In this document: piece by piece, positions 9,161 through 17,302 of the stretch
Layout: each line of letters opens with the position of its first letter
How positions within the stretch are numbered: the first letter of the stretch is position 1
Source: an uncultured Cytophagales bacterium
Lineage (GTDB): Bacteria; Bacteroidota; Bacteroidia; Cytophagales; Thermonemataceae
Reading direction: 5' to 3'
DNA: 62,424 bases
Assembly (NCBI GenBank): GCA_937911505.1
Contig: CALEMF010000057.1
Span: forward strand, 1 to 62,424
Position numbers and translations under genes: made by a program
The notes under the pieces: generated by a model
Seen by the model: the letters and a program-made list of their open reading frames with translations, nothing else
Told to the model about the DNA's origin: nothing
The model's database searches: none

Positions 9161-10600
9161 ATGAAGCGTTTTCTTTCAGAGCACTTTCTTTTGCAAACGC
9201 CCACTGCCGAGCGACTTTACCATGAGTTCGCAAAAGAGATGCCTATCAATGATTATCACAACCATCTTCCGCCTGCCGAAATAGCCAACGACAAGCATTT
9301 TGATACCATTACTGACATTTGGCTCAAAGGAGATCACTACAAGTGGCGGGCGATGCGCACGCACGGCATCGATGAGCACTTTATCACGGGAAGTGCCACC
9401 AATGAAGAGAAATTTAAAAAATGGGCCGAGACGGTTCCTTATACTTTACGTAATCCGTTGTACCATTGGACCCACTTAGAGCTAAAAAATCCCTTCGGCA
9501 TCAATGATATTTTGCACCCTAAGACGGCCGATAGTATCTACAAAGAATGCAACGCACAATTACAAAAGAAGTGGTCTGTAAATACCCTTTTGAGCCATTA
9601 TAAAGTGAAAACACTTTGCACTACCGACGATCCCATTGACGACCTACAATACCATCACGCCTATCGATCTGTTGATAACGGAATTGAGATGCGTCCCACT
9701 TTTCGACCTGATAAGGCTATGTCACCTGAAAACGAAGGGTATTTGTCTTATTTAGAGCAGCTAGCACAAGCAAGCGGCTTATCAGTGGGTTCTTGGGAGC
9801 AGTTTCTAGCGGCCATACAACAACGCCATGATTTCTTTGCAAGCCAAGGGTGTGTCCTTTCCGATCACGGACTGGAACACTTGTACGCGGTACCTTATAC
9901 CGACAAAGAAATCCGCCAAATCTTTAATCAAATTTTAGGAAAAGCCACCCTATCTACCGAAGACTTATGGAAGTTTAAATCGGCTTGTTTGTACGAGTTT
10001 GCAAAGATGGACTTCGAGAAAGGCTGGGTACAACAATTCCACTTAGGCGCTATTCGTAATACCAATGGTCGTCTTTTAGCCAAGCTAGGCGCTGATGCAG
10101 GGGTAGATTCTATCGGTGATTTCCCGATGGCGCAGCAAATGGTCGCTTTTTTTGATCGCTTAGATCGAGAAGAAAAACTTGCTAAAACCATCTTATATAA
10201 CCTTAATCCTGCCGACAACGCGCTATTTGCTACGATGATAGGCAACTATCAAGATGGTAAAATCGTCGGTAAAATGCAGTTTGGCTCTGGATGGTGGTTT
10301 TTAGATCAAAAAGACGGCATGGAAAAGCAAATGAATGCGCTTTCGAACATGGGGCTCATCAGCCATTTTGTGGGAATGCTTACAGATTCCCGTAGTTTTC
10401 TTTCTTTCTCAAGGCACGAATATTTTAGACGTATTCTCTGTAATCTTTTTGGTAACGACATTGAAAACGGCGAACTCCCCAACGATCTCCCGTGGATAGG
10501 CACACTTATACAAAACATCTGCTTTAATAATGCTGAGCAATACTTTGGTTTTGGGAAAGAAGTATCTCAAGGTAATCGTTCAAAAGAAATCTCTATTTAA
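9161..10600 (+). CDS. uxaC: Glucuronate/galacturonate isomerase
   Basis: At 479 residues this is close to the usual UxaC size. The amidohydrolase-like metal site HNH is at H33/H35 (NDYHNHLPP), and later family segments DIWLKGDHYKWRAMR, TTDDPIDDL, FRPDKA, VLSDHG and GRLLAKLGADAGVDS are intact. The enzyme isomerises D-galacturonate to D-tagaturonate and D-glucuronate to D-fructuronate. Start ATG 9161 leads directly into the family's N-terminal MKRFLSEHFLLQT. It is 15 bases upstream of the exuT-like transporter and in the same run as kdgK, so uptake, isomerisation and phosphorylation are co-expressed. Confidence 0.95.
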   Translation: MKRFLSEHFLLQTPTAERLYHEFAKEMPINDYHNHLPPAEIANDKHFDTITDIWLKGDHYKWRAMRTHGIDEHFITGSATNEEKFKKWAETVPYTLRNPLYHWTHLELKNPFGINDILHPKTADSIYKECNAQLQKKWSVNTLLSHYKVKTLCTTDDPIDDLQYHHAYRSVDNGIEMRPTFRPDKAMSPENEGYLSYLEQLAQASGLSVGSWEQFLAAIQQRHDFFASQGCVLSDHGLEHLYAVPYTDKEIRQIFNQILGKATLSTEDLWKFKSACLYEFAKMDFEKGWVQQFHLGAIRNTNGRLLAKLGADAGVDSIGDFPMAQQMVAFFDRLDREEKLAKTILYNLNPADNALFATMIGNYQDGKIVGKMQFGSGWWFLDQKDGMEKQMNALSNMGLISHFVGMLTDSRSFLSFSRHEYFRRILCNLFGNDIENGELPNDLPWIGTLIQNICFNNAEQYFGFGKEVSQGNRSKEISI

Positions 10601-10615
10601 TTAAACCCCCTCTCA

Positions 10616-11983
10616 ATGAGCCATTTTCAATACTTGGATCCACAAACCAAAGAACAAAAATCTATAAAAACCAGTAAAATTGGGCGTTACAGATGGCGAA
10701 TCGTTGCCTTGTTGTTTTTTGCAACCACCATCAACTACATTGATAGAAACGTACTTTCATTTATTGTGACCAATGTAGATTTCAAACTTCAAATGCTAGG
10801 ACTCCCAGCCGGAACAACGCTCACAGCAGAGCACGAGAGAGCCTTCAACGAGTTATATGCCAATGTGCAATCCTTGTTTAAACTCGCCTATGGGTTAGGA
10901 TTTATACTGATGGGATGGCTGATCGACAAATTGGGTACTCGCATTGGCTATGCCATTTCCATTGGTATTTGGGCGATCTCAGCCATTAGTCATTCGTTGG
11001 TAACAGGCATTAGAGGACTAACTGCCGCTAGGTTTGGATTGGGTATTGGAGAGTCTGGAAACTTCCCCTCTGCGATCAAAACAGTAGCTGAATGGTTTCC
11101 TAAAAGAGAGCGTTCCTTTGCAACAGGTATTTTCAATGCGGGTGCGAATATAGGGATCATTAGTACTGCCTTTGCCGTACCTTATTTATTGGAATCGGTA
11201 GGCTGGCAAAATACGTTCCTCATTACCAGTACACTTGGTTTTATTTTATTGATTTGTTGGGTGTTTATTTACCGACGACCTGAAGAACACAAAAAACTAA
11301 GTGCTGCGGAGTTTGCTTACATTCGCAGCGACGAAGACGCACAGCAAGCCGTACAGGAACGCGTTTCTTGGCGAAGGCTCTTCCCTTACAGACAAACTTG
11401 GGCTTTTGCCGTTGGAAAGTTTATGACCGATTGTATTTGGTGGTTTTACCTTACGTGGCTGCCTAAGTTCTTTAATGAAAATGCTGCTTTTCAATTAGAC
11501 TTAAAAACCATTGGGCCTGCTTTCTTTATCATTTATTTAGTATCAGATGGAGGAAGTGTAGTATTTGGCTGGTTAGCTACTAATCTTATCAAGCGAGGCT
11601 GGGAAGTCAATAAAGCCCGTAAGTTTACCCTGCTGATCTGCGCCTTGTGCGTAGTACCTATTTTCTTTGCGGCCATCACAAAGAGTGTGGTAATCGCCAT
11701 AGGGTTAATCGCGCTGGCGGCCGCAGCGCATCAAGGTTGGTCGGCAAACTTATTTTCTACAGTAGCAGATATGTTTCCTCGCTCAGCGGTAGGATCGGTA
11801 GTGGGCATTGGTGGATTATTCGGTGCTTTGGGTGGTGCTTTACTCGATAAAGCCTCTGGCACACTCATCAATGAGCTAGGCTATTGGTCGCTTTTTGCGA
11901 TTGCTTCTATGGCGTACCTGATAGCGCTTGCATTGATTCACTTACTGGCTCCTAAGTTAAAACAAGTCACCTTTAGCAAGTAA
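10616..11983 (+). CDS. exuT: ExuT-like hexuronate transporter (MFS, anion:cation symporter family)
   Basis: A 455-residue, 12-helix major facilitator. Typical motifs are TTINYIDRNVLSFI in helix 1, the MFS signature GWLIDKLGTRIG, and the ACS-family block RFGLGIGESGNFPSAIKTVAEWFPKRER with FNAGANIGII after it. ExuT-type carriers take up galacturonate and glucuronate with protons across the inner membrane. A roughly 30-residue polar N-terminal tail precedes helix 1. The gene lies between uxaC (15 bases upstream) and kdgK (5 bases downstream), which strongly supports hexuronate as cargo over the glucarate or sialate cargos of sister families. Confidence 0.88.
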   Translation: MSHFQYLDPQTKEQKSIKTSKIGRYRWRIVALLFFATTINYIDRNVLSFIVTNVDFKLQMLGLPAGTTLTAEHERAFNELYANVQSLFKLAYGLGFILMGWLIDKLGTRIGYAISIGIWAISAISHSLVTGIRGLTAARFGLGIGESGNFPSAIKTVAEWFPKRERSFATGIFNAGANIGIISTAFAVPYLLESVGWQNTFLITSTLGFILLICWVFIYRRPEEHKKLSAAEFAYIRSDEDAQQAVQERVSWRRLFPYRQTWAFAVGKFMTDCIWWFYLTWLPKFFNENAAFQLDLKTIGPAFFIIYLVSDGGSVVFGWLATNLIKRGWEVNKARKFTLLICALCVVPIFFAAITKSVVIAIGLIALAAAAHQGWSANLFSTVADMFPRSAVGSVVGIGGLFGALGGALLDKASGTLINELGYWSLFAIASMAYLIALALIHLLAPKLKQVTFSK

Positions 11984-11988
11984 ACCTA

Positions 11989-12993
11989 ATGAAAGTAGTC
12001 ACTTTAGGGGAGGTTATGATGCGGCTTGCTCCGCCTAATCTTGAAAAAATCGTTCAGACGAAGCAGTTGGAAATCCATTTTGGGGGGAGCGAAGCGAATA
12101 TTGCAGTAGCACTCGCCCAATGGGGGCTGCACGCCACACATGTCACTTCCTTTCCAGACCAAGCGCTTGGTTATGCAGCAAAGCAACATCTGCAAAAGTA
12201 TGGGGTTGATACCCAGTCCATTGTATTTAATAAAGGGCGGCTAGGGCTCTACTTTTTAGAACAAGGCGCTGCGCTGAGAGGAAGTCAAATTATCTACGAT
12301 CGGTATGGCGCTGCATTCGCTGAAAGTAGTCCCACACATTTTGATTGGGAGGTTATTCTTGAAGGAGCAGACTGGTTGCATTGGTCAGGGATTACGCCTG
12401 CTTTATCGGCCAATTGCACCCAAATATGTTTACAGGCGGTACAAAAAGCGGTTGAGAAAGGGTTAACAGTTTCAGGGGATATTTATTTTCGCTCGGGTCT
12501 GTGGCAATTCGACCAAACACCAGAAGAAGTACTCCCTGACTTGGTAGCAAATAGCCACTTGGTATTGGCTGATGTCCCTGCGATGACCAAGTATTTAGGC
12601 ATTGAAATTCCAGAAACAGATACACCCTTCCAGAAAGGGGCTGAAGCTTTGATGAAAAAATATCCACGTATTCAAAAAGTGGTAGACACCGAACGCATCT
12701 CTCACTCAGCCAATCATAATACCATTCACGCGCAACTTTGGAATGGTGAACAGTTATTTCAATCGCCTATCCTGCATATCAATCCCATCGTAGATAGAAT
12801 TGGGGCAGGAGACGCTTTTTTTGCAGGGCTTATTTATGGGTGGCAGGCCTATCAACAAGACCAGAAAGCCCTCGATTTTGGCATTTGCTCTTCTGCATTG
12901 AAGCACACCTTTAAGGGAGACGTACAGCTAGCCGATGTGGCAGCCATTGAGTCATTGATGAAAGGTAATACTTCTGGAGTTATCAAACGGTAG
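11989..12993 (+). CDS. kdgK: 2-keto-3-deoxygluconate kinase (PfkB family)
   Basis: This 334-residue sugar kinase has the PfkB N-terminal signature GGSEANIAVALAQWG and the C-terminal ATP/catalytic motif DRIGAGDAFFAG with the catalytic base near D275. It phosphorylates KDG to KDPG, feeding the aldolase at 28772. The ATG at 11989 is 5 bases after exuT, implying tight co-translation. Its 3' end overlaps the convergent uxaB gene by 11 bases. KdgK is preferred over other PfkB kinases because all neighbours belong to uronate catabolism and KDG is the product of both UxaA and UxuA. Confidence 0.88.
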   Translation: MKVVTLGEVMMRLAPPNLEKIVQTKQLEIHFGGSEANIAVALAQWGLHATHVTSFPDQALGYAAKQHLQKYGVDTQSIVFNKGRLGLYFLEQGAALRGSQIIYDRYGAAFAESSPTHFDWEVILEGADWLHWSGITPALSANCTQICLQAVQKAVEKGLTVSGDIYFRSGLWQFDQTPEEVLPDLVANSHLVLADVPAMTKYLGIEIPETDTPFQKGAEALMKKYPRIQKVVDTERISHSANHNTIHAQLWNGEQLFQSPILHINPIVDRIGAGDAFFAGLIYGWQAYQQDQKALDFGICSSALKHTFKGDVQLADVAAIESLMKGNTSGVIKR

Positions 12994-14497
12994 ATTTAAG
13001 GCTCTTTTTGAGTAGCGCTTCAAGATGCTTGGTAACGGTAGAGACAAATTGTGGAAGTTGAGTAAGGTCGGTTTCCCATAAGGTTTGATTGCTACTCACT
13101 TCTCTTACATACTTTTCTAAAGTATTGGGTGATGGCGGATTTATTTTTTGCCACAGGCTGTGAAAATAAGCCGCTTGATCGTCATTAATAGGGTAAGCTT
13201 GGTCACGTAGCATTCCGTAAAATTGATCACCTTCTTGATGGGTAACCCTCATAAAAAACAGGTAAGCAGCAAAACCCAAGGCCATTTTTTCAGGAATCTT
13301 TCCTTCCTTAGCGACATAGCGAAGCAGTGTGGGGACATTCCGCATCCGCATTTTAGAAGTACTTTGCAACGTAATATTAATCAGCTTATGTACTAAATAC
13401 GGATTACGGTAGCGATTCAAAATATCATCAGCAAAGGCGGAGAGATCAGTAAGATCAGCTTGAGGAATCGTTGGGACAATCTCTTGATGGATTACTTCGG
13501 TAAAGAAACGGCTCATCTGCTCATCTTTCATACAATCAAGTACCGTATCTAACCCTGAAATAAACCCTAAAGGTACGCTGATGGTATGGCTACCGTTGAG
13601 AATCCTGAGTTTTCGTTCTCTGTAGTAGGTAATATCAGGTGTTATGATAATGTCTGGCTGCTCAAGCGCAAAGGTGAGGATTTCTTTTACTTTATCACTC
13701 CCTTCTATGGCCCATAACTTATACGGCTCTGTGACGGCCAATAGTTTATCTTCAAAACCAAGTTTTTTGTACATTTCCTCCGCTTCTTGCGTCTCTGGTA
13801 AACCTGTTACAATCCGATCTACCAACGACCCACAAAACGTAACTTTTTCGTCGAGCCATTTACCAAAATCTTCTCCTAATTGATGACGCGTACTATGCTT
13901 TTTTACAAAGGACTGTAGTTGTCCTGCATTGTTGGGAATCAATTCAGTAGGAATGATTACTGTATGAGGACTATCGTTTTTGAAATGTTGGTAGCGTGCA
14001 TAGAGCCAAGCCGTAAGCTTTGCAGGGTAGGAAGTAGGAGGGGTTTGGAAAATATCTTCTTCTACATACTGGATACCCACCTCTGTCGTATTGGAAATAA
14101 CCACTTGAAGCACTTCATTACTCGCTGATGCGATAATCTCTTTCCAAGCCTGCTGCGCAGATAGTACCCGACTAATAGCGCTATTAACGATGTATTTCTC
14201 AGTGGCTATACCTTCTTCCAGCCCTCTTACTACAAGCGTGTAGAGGCCATCTTGTTGATCGAATGACTGTGTGTCGCCGCTTGTAGATTTCACCACGAGA
14301 ATACGCCCTTTAAAGTGCCCTTTCTTATTGGCTTGGTCGATGAAATAGTCTGGTAAACCCCTCAAAAGGACGCCGGTCCCAAATTGTAGTACTTTTTCTG
14401 GGTATTGAAAATGCGCTGACGACGGTACAGCTAACTTCAGAGAAGCGTCAGAGGTATATTGATGCGAGGTGATCAGTTGTTGATGAAGTAAAGGCAT
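12983..14497 (-). CDS. uxaB: Tagaturonate reductase (altronate oxidoreductase)
   Basis: A 504-residue member of the mannitol/polyol dehydrogenase family. The N-terminal nucleotide-binding part has VLQFGTGVLLRGLPDYFID, and the family blocks VISNTTEVGI, STRHQLGEDFGKWLDE, CGSLVDRIVTG, LRILNGSHT and LVHKLINI (catalytic Lys region) are all present. It uses NAD(P)H to reduce D-tagaturonate to D-altronate, the substrate of UxaA. It is transcribed on the opposite strand from kdgK and its 3' end overlaps kdgK by 11 bases. Upstream lies a 400-base regulatory region with two operator-like palindromes. UxuB (fructuronate reductase) is a close relative; tagaturonate reductase is chosen from length and sequence feel plus the uxaA/uxaC context. 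Confidence 0.88.
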   Translation of the reverse strand: MPLLHQQLITSHQYTSDASLKLAVPSSAHFQYPEKVLQFGTGVLLRGLPDYFIDQANKKGHFKGRILVVKSTSGDTQSFDQQDGLYTLVVRGLEEGIATEKYIVNSAISRVLSAQQAWKEIIASASNEVLQVVISNTTEVGIQYVEEDIFQTPPTSYPAKLTAWLYARYQHFKNDSPHTVIIPTELIPNNAGQLQSFVKKHSTRHQLGEDFGKWLDEKVTFCGSLVDRIVTGLPETQEAEEMYKKLGFEDKLLAVTEPYKLWAIEGSDKVKEILTFALEQPDIIITPDITYYRERKLRILNGSHTISVPLGFISGLDTVLDCMKDEQMSRFFTEVIHQEIVPTIPQADLTDLSAFADDILNRYRNPYLVHKLINITLQSTSKMRMRNVPTLLRYVAKEGKIPEKMALGFAAYLFFMRVTHQEGDQFYGMLRDQAYPINDDQAAYFHSLWQKINPPSPNTLEKYVREVSSNQTLWETDLTQLPQFVSTVTKHLEALLKKSLKSTV

Positions 14498-14900
14498 GGA
14501 TGTGTCTTGATGAATGTTTATAGTGAGACGACAACCTACTTGCTTACCCTTAAAATATTAGAAAAGTACAAATTGCAGCTAGGCCTATAAAGCCTATTCC
14601 CTTCTCTCACTACCGCTCGTAACTTACAGGTTATTAGAAAGCGCACTTCTTTTCTTGAAAACAAAATACCCCTTAGAAAACGTTTTCGGCAACGTTGCCA
14701 ATAAATAAATCTTGAAAAAATATAATTAAATGCTTGTTAGATGATATTTTAATCAATAGCTTATAGAAAGGGGTATTTAAATGTGTAAAGAGATCCTCTC
14801 AGCATCTAAACGTCTTCATCAAGAATAAGTGCAAATTTTGAAAAGGTAAAAAGAAGTAAAATAAAGTTTTGAAAAATAGTTTAAAATAAAAATTAAATAT
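14498..14900. promoter_or_regulatory. 403-base divergent regulatory region uxaB / ECF sigma
   Basis: The spacer separates the reverse-strand uxaB start from the forward-strand sigma gene. It contains the twin palindromes at 14676-14699 roughly in its middle and becomes extremely AT-rich in its last 150 bases. I found no perfect TAnnTTTG -7 element for either gene and no ORF worth calling. Confidence 0.55.
14676..14699. promoter_or_regulatory. Two abutting perfect 12-bp palindromes, LacI-family operator candidates
   Basis: GAAAACGTTTTC (14676-14687) is followed with no gap by GGCAACGTTGCC (14688-14699). Each is a perfect palindrome centred on ACGT/CG, the hallmark of LacI/GalR-family operators. 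Their centres are 12 bp apart. A LacI-type repressor gene lies 2.6 kb away at 17292-18314. Binding is inferred. Confidence 0.65.
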
Positions 14901-15482
14901 ATGACTACTGTGATTTCGCAAGTAAGGGTTGCTACGAAAGAAAAGTCAGTAAAAGACAATGAACTATTCGAGCGCATAATTAAATACGATGACGAGAGAG
15001 CCTTCCAATATCTTTTTGAGACTTACTACGAATCCCTCTGTCGGTATGCACTGTACTTTGTAAGCGCCCCGATGGTAGCTGAAGAGGTAGTTTCGGATGT
15101 TTTTCTGAAAATATGGAACAATAGAAAAAAAATAAAGATTACTTTCTCTTTTAATGCCTATGTTTTTAGAGCGGTACATAATCAGTCGTTAGACTACCTA
15201 AGGAGTAAGTCTGCGAGACAAGCGTATAACCTAGAAGAGATTAACTACAGCCACGAGCTACCCACTGAAAGCCCTGAGGAGCAGCTATTATTTGATGAAC
15301 TACATACAAAAATAGAAGCAGCCATTGAGAGTTTAGCACCACAAGCACGTTTAATTTTTAGAATGAGTCGTGACCAAGGATTGAAATACAGAGAGATTGC
15401 CGCACAATTACAACTTTCTATTAAAACAGTAGAAACACAGATGGGAAGAGCCTTAAAACAATTACGTTGTAAGGTATATTGA
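14901..15482 (+). CDS. ECF sigma factor, Bacteroidota expansion type
   Basis: A 193-residue sigma-70 family protein. Region 2 spans about residues 20-95 (YDDERAFQYLFETYYESLCRYAL...DVFLKIWNNRKK) and region 4 about 130-190 (LAPQARLIFRMSRDQGLKYREIAAQLQLSIKTVETQMGRALKQLR, with the helix-turn-helix at the end). Such sigmas usually pair with a FecR-type anti-sigma and a SusC receptor in the next genes. Here the next gene, 24 bases on, is a GH28 enzyme and no FecR follows; only a truncated FecR-like N-terminal domain exists 12 kb away at 27344. It is likely to drive part of the pectin locus, probably together with LacI control through the palindromes upstream. Confidence 0.9.
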   Translation: MTTVISQVRVATKEKSVKDNELFERIIKYDDERAFQYLFETYYESLCRYALYFVSAPMVAEEVVSDVFLKIWNNRKKIKITFSFNAYVFRAVHNQSLDYLRSKSARQAYNLEEINYSHELPTESPEEQLLFDELHTKIEAAIESLAPQARLIFRMSRDQGLKYREIAAQLQLSIKTVETQMGRALKQLRCKVY

Positions 15483-15506
15483 ACCGTTTTACTAAATACT
15501 AAGCCT

Positions 15507-16880
15507 ATGAAGAAGGTTGCCTTATGGTTTATTTGCCTACTATCAATACTCTGTAAGCCCATGTCGGCGCAAGACTTTACTGCTACTCACGCTTCTAACC
15601 TCAGTAAAGAAGCTTGGCGTAAAAAAGTACCTGCCCTCTTGGCTAGTGTCAAAGTGCCTCAATTTCCTGATCGAACTTATCAACTAGCAGGCAGCCCTGA
15701 CGATACCGCTATTCTCAAGAAGATTAACCAACTTATTCAAGATTGTTCAGCCAAAGGTGGTGGCAAGGTAGTCATTCCAAAAGGGAGCTATCTGCTCAAA
15801 GGAAGTATTTTTTTACGCTCCAATGTGCATCTCCACTTAGAAGAAGGAGCTGTTTTGAGATTTTCACCCGATCCAAAAGATTATTTGCCCGTAGTGCGTG
15901 TAAGATGGGAAGGAACCATCTGTTACAATTATTCACCACTTATCTATGCCTATCAGGAGAAAAACATCGCCATTACGGGGAAAGGAACCATTGATGGGCA
16001 AGCTGAAAAGTTTTTTTACCAGTGGAAAAAGCTACAAAAGCCCGATAAGCAACGGCTCAGAAAAATGGGAAATGATCGTGTGCCAGAAAAAGAACGTGTT
16101 TTTGGAGAAGGACATTACCTTCGCCCTGATGGTATTCAACTACACGAATGTGAGAATATTCTCTTAGAAGACTTCACCATAAAAGGAAGCCCTTTCTGGA
16201 CTATCCACCCTGTACTATCCAAAAACATTACCGCTCGTAACTTAAAGGTAGCCGCTGGTACTACCAACGACGACGGCTTCGATCCTGAAAGCTGTACCAA
16301 TGTACTTGTAGAAAACTGTGTATTTGATACTTATGACGATTGCATTGCAGTGAAAGCAGGACGCGACCAAGATGGATGGGAAAAAGGAAGTACTAATGGG
16401 GTAGTTGTACGTAATTGTGTCTTTAAAAGTGGTGTAGGTAGCGGTTTTTGTATTGGTTCTGAGATGTCAGGAGGCGTAAAAAATATTTTCATAGAAAACT
16501 GTACCATTACCTCTAAAAAGCATGGCCTCAACTTTAAATCTAATAAAGATAGGGGTGGTTTTATGGAACATGTGTATATTAGGAACTTACAGATAGATAG
16601 TTGTAAATACGGTCTTACATTTACCACTGACTATCACGGTTGGCGGGGAAATAACTTTCCTACACGTTATAATGATTTTTACATAGAAAATGTAGTAGTA
16701 AACCATGCGGAAAAGTTGGGTATTCAGATTGTAGGGCTTGAAGAAAAACCCATCAAACGCCTCTATTTTAACAAGGTGCAGATCAACAATACCCCACTTC
16801 CCACCAAACTTAAATATTTTGAACAGGTAGTGGCCAAAGAAGTACTTATCAACGGACAAAAACAATCATTTAGCCTATGA
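15507..16880 (+). CDS. Secreted GH28 polygalacturonase-like protein with altered active-site residues
   Basis: A 457-residue right-handed beta-helix protein with a signal peptide (MKKVALWFICLLSILCKPMSA). GH28 landmarks are NDDGFDPES (N254-D259, the NTD motif), TYDDCIAVKAGRDQDG (D277/D278), and GSEMSGGV. The three catalytic aspartates are present. The GHG motif that should precede GSEMSGG reads VGSGF (310-314), so its His is gone, and the usual RxK reads NFK (342-344), so its Arg is gone. It follows the ECF sigma gene by 24 bases and overlaps mgsA by 4 bases (ATGA). It may cleave an unusual galacturonan, or bind without normal turnover. Confidence 0.85.
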   Translation: MKKVALWFICLLSILCKPMSAQDFTATHASNLSKEAWRKKVPALLASVKVPQFPDRTYQLAGSPDDTAILKKINQLIQDCSAKGGGKVVIPKGSYLLKGSIFLRSNVHLHLEEGAVLRFSPDPKDYLPVVRVRWEGTICYNYSPLIYAYQEKNIAITGKGTIDGQAEKFFYQWKKLQKPDKQRLRKMGNDRVPEKERVFGEGHYLRPDGIQLHECENILLEDFTIKGSPFWTIHPVLSKNITARNLKVAAGTTNDDGFDPESCTNVLVENCVFDTYDDCIAVKAGRDQDGWEKGSTNGVVVRNCVFKSGVGSGFCIGSEMSGGVKNIFIENCTITSKKHGLNFKSNKDRGGFMEHVYIRNLQIDSCKYGLTFTTDYHGWRGNNFPTRYNDFYIENVVVNHAEKLGIQIVGLEEKPIKRLYFNKVQINNTPLPTKLKYFEQVVAKEVLINGQKQSFSL

Positions 16881-17302
16881 AAAAAATGGCGCTCGTAGCG
16901 CACGATCATAAAAAGAGTACTTTACTCGCTTGGACAAGCAAGCATTTGTCGCAAGTCCGCCAGTTTGAAATATTTGCAACAGGTACTACGGGATCATTAT
17001 TAGAGAAAGAATTGGGATTGTCTGTACACAAATTTATGAGTGGACCGCTAGGAGGAGACCAGCAGATTGGTGCAAAAGTAGTAGAAGGCAGCTTAGATAT
17101 GCTATTTTTCTTTTGGGATCCGCTAGCACCTATGCCACACGACCCAGATGTAAAAGCATTGCTTCGTTTGGCAGTGTTATGGAATGTACCCACTGCTTGT
17201 AACCAAGCTACCGCCGATCTACTCATTACTTCCACTTTACTACCCGACTACCAACCTGAGCGCCCTAAAGTAGAAGAGCGCTTACACGCTTTTAAGAACT
17301 AG
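16877..17302 (+). CDS. mgsA: Methylglyoxal synthase
   Basis: This 141-residue cytoplasmic enzyme converts dihydroxyacetone phosphate to methylglyoxal and phosphate. The family core is fully conserved: ALVAHDHKK at the N-terminus, SGPLGGDQQIGA with the catalytic Asp at D61, FFWDPL, PHDPDVKALLRLA with H88 and D91, and CNQATADLLI. These match E. coli D71, H98 and D101 with a constant offset of 10. Its ATG overlaps the GH28 stop codon (ATGA), so it is translationally coupled to a secreted pectinase, and its 3' end overlaps lacI by 11 bases. The link suggests relief of phosphosugar stress during fast uronate catabolism, which is inference. Confidence 0.93.
   Translation: MKKMALVAHDHKKSTLLAWTSKHLSQVRQFEIFATGTTGSLLEKELGLSVHKFMSGPLGGDQQIGAKVVEGSLDMLFFFWDPLAPMPHDPDVKALLRLAVLWNVPTACNQATADLLITSTLLPDYQPERPKVEERLHAFKN

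Noticed and set aside
12983..12993. Convergent genes kdgK/uxaB overlap by 11 bases, and mgsA/lacI (17292-17302) also by 11.
   Set aside because: Both overlaps are ordinary tail-to-tail packing; equal length is a coincidence without shared sequence.
14611..14626. A 16-base exact match (TACCGCTCGTAACTTA) between the uxaB-sigma spacer and the GH28 coding region at 16229-16244.
   Set aside because: About one such match is expected by chance in a window this size, and one copy is inside a protein-coding sequence.
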